A stretch of 64,000 bases of DNA from assembly GCF_008642275.1 (NCBI RefSeq), contig NZ_CP029189.1:496001-560000 (forward strand). The letters are read 5' to 3'. Below are positions 8,353 to 19,539 of this stretch, piece by piece. This stretch comes from Streptomyces venezuelae. Lineage in GTDB: Bacteria > Actinomycetota > Actinomycetes > Streptomycetales > Streptomycetaceae. The notes under the pieces were generated by a model. The model saw only the letters and a list, made by a program, of their open reading frames with translations, did no database searches and had not been told where the DNA came from. The translations under genes were made by a program, and so were the position numbers. Numbering within the stretch: the first letter of the stretch is position 1; every line of letters starts with the position of its first letter.

Positions 8353-8817
8353 ATGAGTACCCTCTCACCCACCCGTATCTCCGAGGCACTGCCCGCCGAC
8401 TGCCGCTCCCGTCTGCTGGAACTGGCCCGAGAGGTCAACTTCGAGGAAGGGACGCGTCTCTTCCGCGAGGGCGGCCACGCCGACCGGTTCTGGATCGTCC
8501 GGTCCGGCACCGTGACCTTGGACGTCCATGTGCCCGGGCGGCGCGCCGCCGTCATCGAGAGCCTGGGCGCCGGTCAGCTGGTCGGCTGTTCGTGGCTCTT
8601 CAAGCCCTGCGCGTGGCGCTTGGGCGCCGAGGCGATGTCGCCCGTCCGCGCGTACGAGTTCGACGCGGAGCGCGTGCGAGCGCTGATGGACGCCGATGAC
8701 GCTTTCGGCTCTGCCCTGGGCCACTGGGTCGGGCAGGTCCTCGCCAACCGGCTGCAAGCCGCCCGTGTGCGCCTTCTCGATCTGTACGCGCCCTACGGCA
8801 GCGGCAGTTTCCTCTGA
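8353..8817 (+). CDS. Stand-alone cyclic nucleotide-binding-fold protein (Crp N-domain only)
   Basis: An ATG preceded by AGGAGG gives 154 residues. The sequence VNFEEGTRLFREGGHADRFWIVRSG is the start of a Crp/Fnr-type cNMP-binding beta-barrel, and LANRLQAARVRLLDLYAPYGSG is the end of the dimer helix region. There is no DNA-binding winged helix. The usual phosphate-binding cassette arginine-serine motif is not evident, so it may sense something other than cAMP. It is followed 25 bp later by a CBS-BON gene. The same two-gene pair recurs at 40229-41225. As first gene after the 8261-8295 boxes it is probably hypoxia-induced. Confidence 0.85.
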   Translation: MSTLSPTRISEALPADCRSRLLELAREVNFEEGTRLFREGGHADRFWIVRSGTVTLDVHVPGRRAAVIESLGAGQLVGCSWLFKPCAWRLGAEAMSPVRAYEFDAERVRALMDADDAFGSALGHWVGQVLANRLQAARVRLLDLYAPYGSGSFL

Positions 8818-8842
8818 TCGTCCGCACGGGAAGGAGCCGGTC

Positions 8843-9481
8843 ATGCCCGCATCCCGCTACACCGTCAGTGACGTCATGACGCACACGGCCGTCGCCATCG
8901 GCCGGGAGGCGTCCTACAAGGAGATCGTCGAGCTGATGCACGCGTGGAAGGTCAGCGCGGTCCCCGTCGTGGAAGGCGAGGGCCGCGTCGTCGGCGTGGT
9001 CTCCGAGGCGGATCTGCTGCCGAAGGAGGAGTTCCGGCGGACGGACCCCGCGCTGCCCGAGCAGCTGGAGGAAGCGTCGAAGGCGGGCGCGGTTCTGGCC
9101 GAGGGGCTCATGTCGAGCCCGGCGATCACCGTGCACCCCGACGCGCCCGTCGCCGAAGCCGCCAGGATCATGGCCCGCAAGCACGTCAAGCGCCTGCCCG
9201 TGGTGAACGCGCTCGGCATGCTGGAGGGCGTGGTCAGCCGCAGCGACCTCCTCAAGGTGTTCCTGCGGCCCGACGAGGAACTCGAGGAGGAGATCCACCA
9301 GAGCGTGCTCACCGAGCTGGCACCCGGCGTGAACGTGGACTTCGCCGTACAGGACGGGGTTGTCACTCTGCGCGGCCCGCTGCGGGACCGGGCCCTCGTC
9401 CCCCCGCTCGCACGGGCGATCCGCGCCGTCGAGGGCGTCGTGGACGTCCGGATGGAGCTGGACGGTGCCGCCGCTGCCTAG
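8843..9481 (+). CDS. CBS-pair protein with C-terminal BON domain
   Basis: The 212-residue protein has two CBS motifs: VSDVMTHTAVAIGREASYKE at residues 7-60 and LMSSPAITVHPDAPVAEAAR at about 92-145. A BON domain follows from about residue 155 (ELAPGVNVDFAVQDGVVTLR). CBS pairs bind adenine nucleotides as energy sensors. BON domains bind membranes or ligands. The ATG follows AAGGAG. It sits between the cNMP-fold gene and the response regulator, with an 85-bp gap to the latter, so all three could share the 8261-8295 promoter. Its closest relative in the window is the CBS protein at 40572; both contain DLLPKEEF. Confidence 0.9.
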   Translation: MPASRYTVSDVMTHTAVAIGREASYKEIVELMHAWKVSAVPVVEGEGRVVGVVSEADLLPKEEFRRTDPALPEQLEEASKAGAVLAEGLMSSPAITVHPDAPVAEAARIMARKHVKRLPVVNALGMLEGVVSRSDLLKVFLRPDEELEEEIHQSVLTELAPGVNVDFAVQDGVVTLRGPLRDRALVPPLARAIRAVEGVVDVRMELDGAAAA

Positions 9482-9566
9482 TGCCTCACGGCCACGGGGT
9501 GTTTTGCACGCCTCACTGAGACAATTCGGTGGGAAATGCGTCATTGGCACTGAACCAGGGGCGATC

Positions 9567-10265
9567 ATGTCCGACGATCCGAATGCCTCCGCCGGAGCGC
9601 CGATCAAGGTGTTTCTCCTCGACGACCACGAGGTGGTCCGGCGCGGACTGCATGACCTGCTGGACGCCGAGCCGGACATCACCGTCGTGGGCGAGGCGGG
9701 CACGGCCGAGCAGGCACTGGCCCGCGGGCCGGCGCTGCGCCCGGACGTAGCCGTGCTCGACGTGCGGCTGCCCGACGGCGACGGCATCACCGTCTGCCGA
9801 GAGCTGCGCTCCCGCATGCCCGGCCTGGCCTGTCTGATGCTGACGTCCTTCGATGACGAGGACGCACTGCTGGACGCGATCATGGCGGGTGCCGCCGGGT
9901 ACGTGCTGAAGCAGATCAAGGGCTCCGACCTGGTCTCCGCCGTACGGACGGTGGCGACCGGGCAGTCCATGCTGGATCCGGCCACCACCGCCCGTCTGAT
10001 GCACTCCCTGCGGGACCCTGAGGCGGCGAAGGAACCGGAGGACGCCCGGCTGGCGGCTCTGTCCGAACGCGAGCGGGCCGTCCTGGAACTCATCGGAGAC
10101 GGCCTCACCAACCGGCAGATCGCCAAGCAGCTCTACCTCTCCGAGAAGACGGTCAAGAACCACATCTCGCGGCTGCTGGGGAAGCTCGGAGTGGAACGGC
10201 GGGTCCAAGCGGCCGTGATCGCCGCCCAGGTGCACGGGCACGACACCGGGACCGCGAAGCCGTAG
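9567..10265 (+). CDS. osdR: NarL/FixJ response regulator, OsdR/DevR-type
   Basis: The 232-residue protein has an N-terminal receiver domain with acidic pocket D19/D20, probable phospho-acceptor D65 (AVLDVRLPDGDG), and the conserved T and K of LTSFDDED and YVLKQIKG. A C-terminal LuxR-type HTH follows (LSERERAVLELIGDGLTNRQ, then LYLSEKTVKNHISRLLGKLG). This HTH is very close to M. tuberculosis DevR (DosR). With the convergent DevS-like kinase it forms a two-component system that should control the paired boxes in this window. The ATG follows AGGGG. The gene could be read from the 8261 promoter through the CBS gene, giving autoactivation. The symbol is by analogy with the S. coelicolor system. 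Confidence 0.87.
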   Translation: MSDDPNASAGAPIKVFLLDDHEVVRRGLHDLLDAEPDITVVGEAGTAEQALARGPALRPDVAVLDVRLPDGDGITVCRELRSRMPGLACLMLTSFDDEDALLDAIMAGAAGYVLKQIKGSDLVSAVRTVATGQSMLDPATTARLMHSLRDPEAAKEPEDARLAALSERERAVLELIGDGLTNRQIAKQLYLSEKTVKNHISRLLGKLGVERRVQAAVIAAQVHGHDTGTAKP

Positions 10266-10279
10266 GACGCCGACGTCGG

Positions 10280-12043
10280 TCACTGCGGTGGTGGAGCCAG
10301 GGGCACCTGCCACTCCAGGCGAGTGCCGCCCTTCCCGACACCGTCACCCCGCGCTGCGACCTTCATCCGGCCGTTCAGCCTCTCGGCACGCTCTGCCAGA
10401 TTCCGCAGTCCGCTGCGCCGACCGCTCTCGGGCAGGCCGACACCGTCGTCGAGCACGGTGACGGTCAGGTTTCCGGCAGCCGCGGCGATCGAGACCTCCG
10501 CCCGCGTGGCCTCGGCATGGCGGGCGACGTTGGTGAGTGCCTCTCCTACCACGGCGAGGGCCTCTTCCGCGACGGCCGGCGGTACGTCGGTGTCGATCAG
10601 CCCCTCCATCCGCAGGGCCGGGGCGAAACCGAGGGCTGCTGCGGCCTCGTCCATCGCCTGAATCAGGCGGGAACGCAGTTTGTACGCCTGACCTGGGGTG
10701 TCGTGCTCGCGGAGACCGAAGATGGTAGACCGGATGATCTTGATGGTGGCGTCAAGGTCGTCCACTGCCCGCGCGAGGCGTTCGGACGCCTGGGGGTGGT
10801 CGACGAAGCGCTGGGCGCTCTGGAGGGTCATCCCGGTGGCGAAGAGGCGCTGGATGGCCAGGTCGTGCAGGTCGCGGGCGATGCGGTCGTGGTCCTCCAG
10901 CAGGCTCATCTGCTCGGCGTCACGGCGCCGGTCGGCCAGCTCCAGCGCCAGGGCAGCCTGGCCGGCGAACCCCGGCAGCGCGGCGACCTCAACGGTGGCG
11001 AAGCCTGGGCGGCCGTGCCGCCGGGCGAGCATCAGGACGCCGCTGAGCTTTTCCTTCGTGCCCACGGTGACGGCCACGGCCGGGCCGAAGCCGGTCCATC
11101 TCTCGGGCTGAACGGTGACGCGCTCGTCGCTCGCCACGTCGGGGACCATGATGAGTCCGTCGCGGGCCAGTGCGGCCTCGGCGAGCGTGCCCTTGGTACT
11201 GGGCAGGACGATCCCGCGATGCGCCTCCGCCCCCTCCCCGAGAGCGAGGGAGCCCCTCAGTTCACCGGCGGATCCGAGCAGGTAGAAGACGCCCATGTCC
11301 GCGCCGGTGATGTCCTTGGCCCGCTCCAGCATGCCCTCAAGCACCTCGTCCTCGGGTGCACCGGAGAGCAGGGCGCTGGTGATGTCCGAGCTGGCCTCCA
11401 GCCAGCGCTCGCGCAGCCTGACCGCTTCGAAGAGCCTGGCGTTCTCGATGGCGATGCCGGCCGCCACAGCGAGGGTGGACAAGACCGCCTCGTCCTCCGC
11501 GTCGAACTCGGCTCCGCCGTGTTTCTCGGTCAGGTAGAGGTTGCCGAACACCTCCTCGCGGATCCGGATCGGGACACCGAGGAAGGAGTGCATCGGCGGG
11601 TGGTGGGCCGGGAACCCGTAGGAGGCCGGATGCTCGGACAACTCCGACAGCCGCAGCGTCTCGGGATGGCGGATCAGCTCACCGAGAATGCCGTGTCCGG
11701 AGGGCAGGTCCCCGATCTGCCCGCGCAGTTCGTCGCTGATGCCAACGGGGAGGAACTGGGCCAGTTTCTTGTCGGTCCCGATGACTCCGAGGGCCCCGTA
11801 CTCGGCGTCCACGAGCACCACAGCCGCCTCGACGATGCCGCGCAGGACCTGCGGAAGGTCGAGTTCCCGGCCCACGGACATGACGGCTTCGAGCAGACCG
11901 TTAAGCCGGTCCCGGGTTCCCCTGACCTCGTTGATCCGTACCTGCAGCTCATCCAGGAGTTCGTCGAGCCGCAGTCGAGGGACTCCGCTCCGGGCGGGCC
12001 GGCCACCCGGGCTCATGCCCGTGGGCTGATCGGCTGCGGTCAT
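10280..12043 (-). CDS. osdK: GAF-GAF sensor histidine kinase, OsdK/DevS-type
   Basis: An ATG at 12043 with GGAGGTGGGC upstream gives 587 residues, close to DosS/DevS. GAF-A (about residues 50-207) contains GFPAHHPPMHSFLGVP; H148 falls where DosS has its haem-binding H149. GAF-B spans about 215-372. The dimerisation domain has DHDRIARDLHDLAIQRL with phospho-acceptor H393 (DosS 395). A HATPase_c domain follows (VVGEALTNVARHAEATRAEV and DDGVGLPESGRRSGL). It has no membrane segment, so it should act as a soluble redox, O2 or NO sensor. It is the last gene of a minus-strand string headed by the box at 16843 and ends 14 bp from the regulator stop. Haem binding is inferred. Confidence 0.9.
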   Translation of the reverse strand: MTAADQPTGMSPGGRPARSGVPRLRLDELLDELQVRINEVRGTRDRLNGLLEAVMSVGRELDLPQVLRGIVEAAVVLVDAEYGALGVIGTDKKLAQFLPVGISDELRGQIGDLPSGHGILGELIRHPETLRLSELSEHPASYGFPAHHPPMHSFLGVPIRIREEVFGNLYLTEKHGGAEFDAEDEAVLSTLAVAAGIAIENARLFEAVRLRERWLEASSDITSALLSGAPEDEVLEGMLERAKDITGADMGVFYLLGSAGELRGSLALGEGAEAHRGIVLPSTKGTLAEAALARDGLIMVPDVASDERVTVQPERWTGFGPAVAVTVGTKEKLSGVLMLARRHGRPGFATVEVAALPGFAGQAALALELADRRRDAEQMSLLEDHDRIARDLHDLAIQRLFATGMTLQSAQRFVDHPQASERLARAVDDLDATIKIIRSTIFGLREHDTPGQAYKLRSRLIQAMDEAAAALGFAPALRMEGLIDTDVPPAVAEEALAVVGEALTNVARHAEATRAEVSIAAAAGNLTVTVLDDGVGLPESGRRSGLRNLAERAERLNGRMKVAARGDGVGKGGTRLEWQVPLAPPPQ

Positions 12044-12122
12044 GCCCACCTCCGGCCGGAAGCGCTGGCGCGATGGCCATCGCTTCCACGGTATCTCCGG
12101 CCGGAGGACCCGGCCTTCCCAC

Positions 12123-12400
12123 TCAGCCGGCCATGGCCCCGTATGGCCTCTGGTCGTGCCGCGGCGTACCGGATTCGTGGTGCAGGTGCCGGACGTGGGC
12201 GTCCGGGCCGGGGAAGAACACGGTGGTACGACCGGTGTCGGACCAGCGCACGTCGTAGGGCGGGGTGCCGTCGGCGTGGTGCAGGGCAACGACTTCTCCG
12301 TCGCGGCCCGGGGTTCCGACGGTGGGGCCGCCCACGACGATCTGGTCGCCCACCTCGGCGTGGATCCCGTGCCCGTAGGCAGGCGAATAGGCGTCCATGA

Positions 12401-12404
<4 letters not shown>
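12123..12404 (-). CDS. DUF1918 domain protein
   Basis: This 93-residue protein overlaps the upstream ATPase gene by ATGA (start 12404); an alternative ATG is two codons later at 12398. Residues about 12-70 (HAEVGDQIVVGGPTVGTPGR, then VRWSDTGRTTVFFPGPDAHV) are the small SH3-like DUF1918 barrel, common in actinobacteria and found near stress genes. The tail is rich in His (HVRHLHHESGTPRHDQ). The molecular function is unknown. It is translationally coupled to the ATPase and 79 bp before the sensor kinase. Confidence 0.88.
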
Positions 12405-14977
<2,573 letters not shown>

Positions 14978-14984
14978 GGCGGGC

Positions 14985-15848
14985 TCATCCGGTGGGGACG
15001 GTGATCACGGGGCAGTGCGCGCGGTGCAGGAGGCCGTGGACGACGGATCCGATCCGCATGCCGGTGTATCCGCCGGTGCCGCGGCGGCCCACGACGACGG
15101 ACAGGGCGTGCTCGGCGGCCCGGGCCAGTTCCTCGACCGGGTGGCCGGTGAGGACCTCGTGGGTGACGCGTACGTCCGGGTACTTCTCGGACAGGCCGGT
15201 GGTGGCTTCGGAGAGCAGGGTGTGCTGCGCCCGCAGCGCCACCTCCTCGCCGTCCAGCATGATCAGCGGCGGCTGCCACACGCAGACGACCCGCAGCGCC
15301 GCGCCCCGGAGGTCGGCCTCGTCGAAGGCGAAGGTCAGCGCGGCGGTGGCGGACGAGCTGCCGTCGATGCCCGCGACGACGCAGGGCGGCTGCTGGCTGA
15401 TGTGCTCGGCGTCGCCCACGACGACGACGGGGCAACGGGCCTGGGCGGTGACGGGGACCACGAGCGAGCCGGCGCTGAAGAACTCGGCGGTGCGGCTCAG
15501 GTGCCGGGAGCCGAGGACGATCATGCGGGCCTCGCGCGCCGCCCCGCCCAGGACGTGGGCGGGGAAGCCGCCCAGCAGATCACCGGTGACGCTCACCTCG
15601 GGGTGACGGTCACGCACCCAGTTGCAGGCTTGTTCGAGCCTGTCCGATCCGGCCTGCCGCAGGGCGGTCTGGCCGGGTGTGTCATCGACGTGATGGGTGT
15701 CGTGCTGGGGTGGTACCGCGAGCACCAGGCGCAGCGGGAGCCGGCGCCGTTGTGCCTCGTCGGCGGCCCAGGCCAGGGCGAGGTGCCAGTCCCGGTCCGG
15801 GTCGATCCCCACGACGATGTCATGGCTGCCTGTCTGGCGGCTGGTCAT
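14985..15848 (-). CDS. Tandem universal stress protein
   Basis: The 287-residue protein holds two USP domains (residues about 9-145 and 155-285). The first glycine loop (VLGSRHLSRTAEFFSAGSL) has lost one of the usual glycines. The second (VVGRRGTGGYTGMRIGSV) retains the full G-x2-G-x9-G-S ATP-binding pattern, so probably only the C-terminal half binds ATP. Its ATG overlaps the stop of the previous USP gene (ATGA), and it ends 7 bp before the cation ATPase. USPs of this tandem type are prominent DosR-regulon products in mycobacteria; their exact role is unresolved. Confidence 0.92.
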   Translation of the reverse strand: MTSRQTGSHDIVVGIDPDRDWHLALAWAADEAQRRRLPLRLVLAVPPQHDTHHVDDTPGQTALRQAGSDRLEQACNWVRDRHPEVSVTGDLLGGFPAHVLGGAAREARMIVLGSRHLSRTAEFFSAGSLVVPVTAQARCPVVVVGDAEHISQQPPCVVAGIDGSSSATAALTFAFDEADLRGAALRVVCVWQPPLIMLDGEEVALRAQHTLLSEATTGLSEKYPDVRVTHEVLTGHPVEELARAAEHALSVVVGRRGTGGYTGMRIGSVVHGLLHRAHCPVITVPTG

Positions 15849-16753
15849 GACCGGCTCCCGAAGTCGCTGCCGGTCCGGGGGATGAGGAGGACCGGGCAGT
15901 GGGCGTGGTGCAGCAGGCTGTGCGTGGCCCTGCCCAGGTTGCGGGTCATTCCAAGGGCGCTGGGGACGCGGCGGCCGCCCATGACGAGCAGGTCGGCGTG
16001 GCGGGACGCCTCGACCAGGTCACCGGCCACGGAGATGCTCTTCTCCGCGTCTGCCTGCACCTCCAGGTCGGGGAACTCGCCGCGGACCACGTCCGTGACC
16101 GCCCGAAGGATCTCTTCGTGCCCACGCGCGATCTCGTCCACGCCGTCGAGCATGCTGACCACTTCGCCGACGGACTGAAGCACGTTCCAGACGTGCAGCA
16201 GCCGCAGGGAGGCCTTGTGCAGTTCGGCTTCCTTGGCCGCGTACCGGGCTATCAGGTGGTCGTGTTCGTCGCGGATCGCCGCGAGGACGGTGCCGGTCTC
16301 CTCGGCGCCGTCAATGCCCCGGACGACGATGACAGGGGTCATGGCGGCGGCCGCGACATCCAGGCCGACCGAGCCGAGCATGAGGGAGTTGAACCCTCCC
16401 AGGCCGCGGTTGCCCACCACGACCGTGCCGTGGAGTCCGCCGGCCCGGTGCAGGCTGTCGACGGCGCCCGCGCGGCTGAATTCGGTGGTCACGTTCAGCC
16501 CGGGGTACTCGGCCGACACGGCCTTCGCCGTGTCGTCCAGGAGCTCCCGCCCGTTGACGCGGACCCGTTCGATGATCTCCGCCGACAGGTACAGGGCCCT
16601 GCCGTCGGTGTCGGCGCCGTAGACGATGTGCAGGGGACGGTCCCGGCGTACGGCCTCCTTGGCCGCCCACAGGGCAGCGACGCGCGCTGACTGCGAGCCG
16701 TCCACGCCGACGGTGACCGAGCTGGTGTCCGGGGTGCGGAATGTGCCTTCCAC
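15845..16753 (-). CDS. Tandem universal stress protein, first gene of the ATPase-kinase string
   Basis: I chose the GTG at 16753 because it follows GGGAGGAATC; the 302-residue product then starts directly before the first USP strand (SSVTVGVDGSQSARVAALWA). The N-terminal domain keeps the ATP loop (VVGNRGLGGFNSLMLGSV). The C-terminal one is degenerate (VMGGRRVPSALGMTRNLG). This is the reverse of the next gene, whose C-terminal loop is intact. Its promoter region contains the palindrome at 16843-16857. It is the leader of a five-gene minus-strand unit: USP, USP, ATPase, DUF1918 and sensor kinase. Confidence 0.9.
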   Translation of the reverse strand: MEGTFRTPDTSSVTVGVDGSQSARVAALWAAKEAVRRDRPLHIVYGADTDGRALYLSAEIIERVRVNGRELLDDTAKAVSAEYPGLNVTTEFSRAGAVDSLHRAGGLHGTVVVGNRGLGGFNSLMLGSVGLDVAAAAMTPVIVVRGIDGAEETGTVLAAIRDEHDHLIARYAAKEAELHKASLRLLHVWNVLQSVGEVVSMLDGVDEIARGHEEILRAVTDVVRGEFPDLEVQADAEKSISVAGDLVEASRHADLLVMGGRRVPSALGMTRNLGRATHSLLHHAHCPVLLIPRTGSDFGSRS

Positions 16754-16821
16754 GATTCCTCCCAACCGAGAAGCCGATGAGGGACACCACTCACGCTGGC
16801 ACCGCCGGCGCTCCGGGAAGA

Positions 16822-16857
16822 GGGCCGCCCGGGACCGCAGACGGGACCAAAGGTCCC
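16822..16857. promoter_or_regulatory. OsdR/DevR-like palindrome with a weak partner
   Basis: GGGACCAAAGGTCCC at 16843-16857 is a perfect inverted repeat with a 3-bp centre, 89 bp before the GTG of the minus-strand USP gene. A degenerate copy, GGGCCGCCCGGGACC, begins 21 bp away at 16822. This is the putative control site for the operon that ends with the sensor kinase. Confidence 0.65.
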
Positions 16858-16990
16858 CATCGCTCCGATCCTGTCCTGGGGCCGTCACGGGCCTGCGCAG
16901 TGCTCAGTCACGGGCGTGCCGCGCCCCTTGATCCCCGGACGGCTTCCGCCTGCTTTCGGGTAACCACTGTGGACCAGGAGCGATGCCGGC

Positions 16991-17734
16991 ATGCCTCACC
17001 CCGGACGCCTCCGCCCGGACGCCGTCGTCGTCAGCTTCCGGAACGGGCTGCACAATGCCCGCCTGCTGCGGGACGGACTCCCGGGCGCCACCGTGCTCGC
17101 GGGGATGGTGCCGTACAACGTCGCGCGGACCGCACCCGGCACCTTCCACCAGGGCACGGGTGGGGCTCTGATGCTCGACGGCGCCCCCGCTTCAGCCCCG
17201 TTGGTGGCGGCGCTGACGGCCGCCGGGCTGCCGGTAGAGCCGCGCGACCACATGCGGCAGGTGCAGCACGCCAAGCTGCTGATGAACCTCAACAACGCGG
17301 TGAACGCCCTGTCCGGCCTGCCGCTGCGGGAGCAGCTGGGCGCACGCCCGTACCGTACGTGCCTCGCGCTGTGCCAGGAGGAGGCGCTGGCGGCGTTCGC
17401 CGCGGAAGGAGTCCGCCCGGCACGGCTTGGCCCTGTCCCGGCCCGGCTCACGCCACGGATCCTGCGCCTGCCCGACGCCTTGTTCCGCCGCATCGCAGCG
17501 GCCGGCCTCCGGGTGGACGCGCACGCGCGGTCCTCGATGCGGGACGACCTGGAGCACGGTCGGGCGACGGAGATCAGCAGTCTCCGGGGCGAGGTCGTCG
17601 CCATGGCGGAACGACGCGGCCTGACCCCACCGGTGAACGCACGGCTCGTCTCGCTGGTTCACGAGGCTGAACGGCCGGGCGGCCGGCGTTCCTGGTCGGG
17701 CCCGGAGCTGCTGCACGCGCTGCGCCAGCCGTGA
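16991..17734 (+). pseudogene. 2-dehydropantoate 2-reductase-like (PanE/ApbA) remnant without Rossmann domain
   Basis: The 247-residue frame aligns with the middle and C-terminal parts of PanE/ApbA ketopantoate reductases: VVVSFRNGLHNARLLRDGLP, QVQHAKLLMNLNNAVNALSG and the helical C-terminal domain. The N-terminal NADP-binding GxGxxG segment (roughly the first 90 residues of the family) is absent. The DNA before 16991 does not encode it in any frame I could find. An AGGAG 8 bp before the ATG may still allow translation, but an enzyme without its cofactor fold is unlikely to work. It lies between two island promoters and looks like a left-over. Confidence 0.7.
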
Positions 17735-17842
17735 GCCGGCCGGGGCAGCCGGTCAGCCGTGTGCGCCGGTCGGCGCCGTCGGCTGCCGGGCTCTCACTGC
17801 GGTAGGTGGCACCGCCTCTCCGCAGCTGCAGGCAACCTCATT

Positions 17843-17878
17843 GACCCGTACGGGCCCCTTGACGGGACCGGTCGGCCC
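17843..17878. promoter_or_regulatory. Paired OsdR/DevR-like boxes
   Basis: GACCCGTACGGGCCC (17843-17857) and GGGACCGGTCGGCCC (17864-17878) begin 21 bp apart, 91 bp before the ATG of the CBS gene at 17970. They should drive the plus-strand string CBS, USP, CBS, CBS (17970-20893). Confidence 0.72.
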
Positions 17879-17969
17879 TTGATCGCGGGCAGAGACCGGC
17901 CGGATGGTGGGGGAAACACACCCACACCGGACACCAGCCTCGCGTGACACGGCGGAGCAGGAGGGCCTC

Positions 17970-18638
17970 ATGAAGCATCTCAAGGTGGCGGACCTGATGA
18001 CCGACGAGGTCGTCTCCGTGGCACCGGGTACCGCCTTCAAGGACGTCGCCAAGCTCCTCGCCCAGTACGACATCTCGGGTGTCCCCGTCCTGGACGACGA
18101 GGACCGCGTGGTGGGCGTCGTATCGCAGACGGACCTGCTGGCCCGCACGGTGCCCGAGCCCCATCCCCCCGAGCAGGGCACCACCGCGACTAATCCGCCT
18201 ACCGCGGGTGACGTCATGTCCGCGCCCGCGGTCTCCGTCCACGCCGAGGAGACAGTGGCTGACGCCGCCCGGCTGATGACCCGCCGAGGTATCGAACGCC
18301 TCCCCGTCGTGGACGTGGAGGACCGGCTCGTCGGCATCGTCACCCGCCGGGACCTGCTCCGCATGTTCCTGCGCCCGGATTCGGAGATTCGGCGGCGTGT
18401 CACCGACGAGGTCCTCACGGAGGTGCTCGGAGTGCCTCCCGGGGGCGTCGACGTCCATGTGGTGGACGGCATCGTCACGCTGGACGGCCTGGTCGACCAC
18501 CGAAGTCAGCTCCCCGCGCTCCTCAGCCTCGTCGAGCGACTCGACGGGGTCGTCGCTGTGGCATCGCGTGTCACCGCCCGCACCGACGACACGGAAACCA
18601 CGCAACCGGACCATGCCCGGCACGCGATGCCATGGTGA
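17970..18638 (+). CDS. CBS-pair protein with C-terminal BON-like domain
   Basis: The ATG follows GGAGGGCCTC and gives 222 residues. Two CBS motifs (KVADLMTDEVVSVAPGTAFK; GDVMSAPAVSVHAEETVADA) span residues about 5-60 and 78-133. A BON-like segment (GGVDVHVVDGIVTLDGLVDH) follows. A polar tail rich in Thr, Asp and His ends the protein. It should be a cytoplasmic adenylate-sensing regulator whose partner is unknown. It is first in an operon with a USP gene 31 bp downstream and two more CBS genes, under the boxes at 17843-17878. Confidence 0.9.
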   Translation: MKHLKVADLMTDEVVSVAPGTAFKDVAKLLAQYDISGVPVLDDEDRVVGVVSQTDLLARTVPEPHPPEQGTTATNPPTAGDVMSAPAVSVHAEETVADAARLMTRRGIERLPVVDVEDRLVGIVTRRDLLRMFLRPDSEIRRRVTDEVLTEVLGVPPGGVDVHVVDGIVTLDGLVDHRSQLPALLSLVERLDGVVAVASRVTARTDDTETTQPDHARHAMPW

Positions 18639-18669
18639 CGCACCGGACCGTACGAAGGGAACGGCAGCC

Positions 18670-19539
18670 ATGAAACACCACGTGACCGTCGGAGTCGACG
18701 GCTCCCCGGAGAGCCGGGCAGCGGCCCGCTGGGCCGCGCAGGAGGCCGTCCTTCGGCAGGTGCCACTGCGGCTCGTGCACGCCGTCGACTGGCCACTGGA
18801 CCCGGTGTTCCCCGGCCTGGGCCGCCAGGACGTGGACCGCTGGGCGGACCAGGCCCTGACCGAAGCCGCACAGGAACTGCACGGGCGCCATCCGAACCTG
18901 GAGATCACGACCCGCTGCCTGACGGCCCGGCCCGCCGCCGCCCTCGCGGCCGAGGCAGCGGACGCCGGGCTGCTCGTTCTGGGCTCGCGCGGTCTGGGCG
19001 GCCTGGTCGGGTTCGTCGTGGGCTCAGTGGCGATGTCCACCGTGGTCGCGACCGACACCCCGGTCGTCCTCGTTCGCGTCGCCGACGACCCGGGCGGGCC
19101 GGGCACCGGCTCCGGCGCCGAGATCGTCGTGGGCGTCGACATCCACGAGGCGTGCGACCGGGTACTCGCCTTCGCCTTCGAAGAGGCGACCCGGCGCGAT
19201 TGCCCCTTGCGGGCCGTGCACGGCTGGAAGGTGCCGGCCGCCTACAACTACGTCCCCTTCTTCGACCCGGACGACGAACGGGACATCGGCAGGAGCGTCA
19301 CACACATGGTGGACGACATGCTGCTGCCCTGGAAGCACAAGTTCCCCGACGTGAACGTCAGCCACAACGTGTTCACGGGGTCGGCGGGGGAACATCTCGT
19401 CCGCGCCTCGCAGGGCGCTGGACTCGTCGTCGTGGGACGCCATGTGCGCCGCTCTCCCCTCGGCGCCCACCTCGGCTCTGTCACGCACGCGGTCCTGCAC
19501 CACGCAGCAGCCCCCGTGGCCGTCATCGCCCACGACTGA
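18670..19539 (+). CDS. Tandem universal stress protein
   Basis: The 289-residue protein begins MKHHVTVGVDGSPESRAAAR and has two USP domains (1-143 and 152-288). The N-terminal ATP loop is intact (VLGSRGLGGLVGFVVGSV). The C-terminal loop lacks the second glycine (VVGRHVRRSPLGAHLGSV), so ATP binding probably resides in the first half. The ATG follows AAGGGA. It sits between CBS genes in one transcription unit, a pairing typical of actinobacterial dormancy islands. Its sequence is closest to the USPs at 21002 and 23142 in this window, suggesting local duplication. Confidence 0.92.
   Translation: MKHHVTVGVDGSPESRAAARWAAQEAVLRQVPLRLVHAVDWPLDPVFPGLGRQDVDRWADQALTEAAQELHGRHPNLEITTRCLTARPAAALAAEAADAGLLVLGSRGLGGLVGFVVGSVAMSTVVATDTPVVLVRVADDPGGPGTGSGAEIVVGVDIHEACDRVLAFAFEEATRRDCPLRAVHGWKVPAAYNYVPFFDPDDERDIGRSVTHMVDDMLLPWKHKFPDVNVSHNVFTGSAGEHLVRASQGAGLVVVGRHVRRSPLGAHLGSVTHAVLHHAAAPVAVIAHD

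Noticed and set aside
8353..8817. Calling the cNMP-fold protein a Crp/Fnr transcription factor
   Set aside because: The winged-helix DNA-binding domain is absent; the protein ends just after the dimer helix.
9482..9566. Possible sigma-70-like promoter (TTGCAC at 9504) before the response regulator
   Set aside because: No -10 element at acceptable spacing could be found; read-through from the upstream CBS gene is equally likely.
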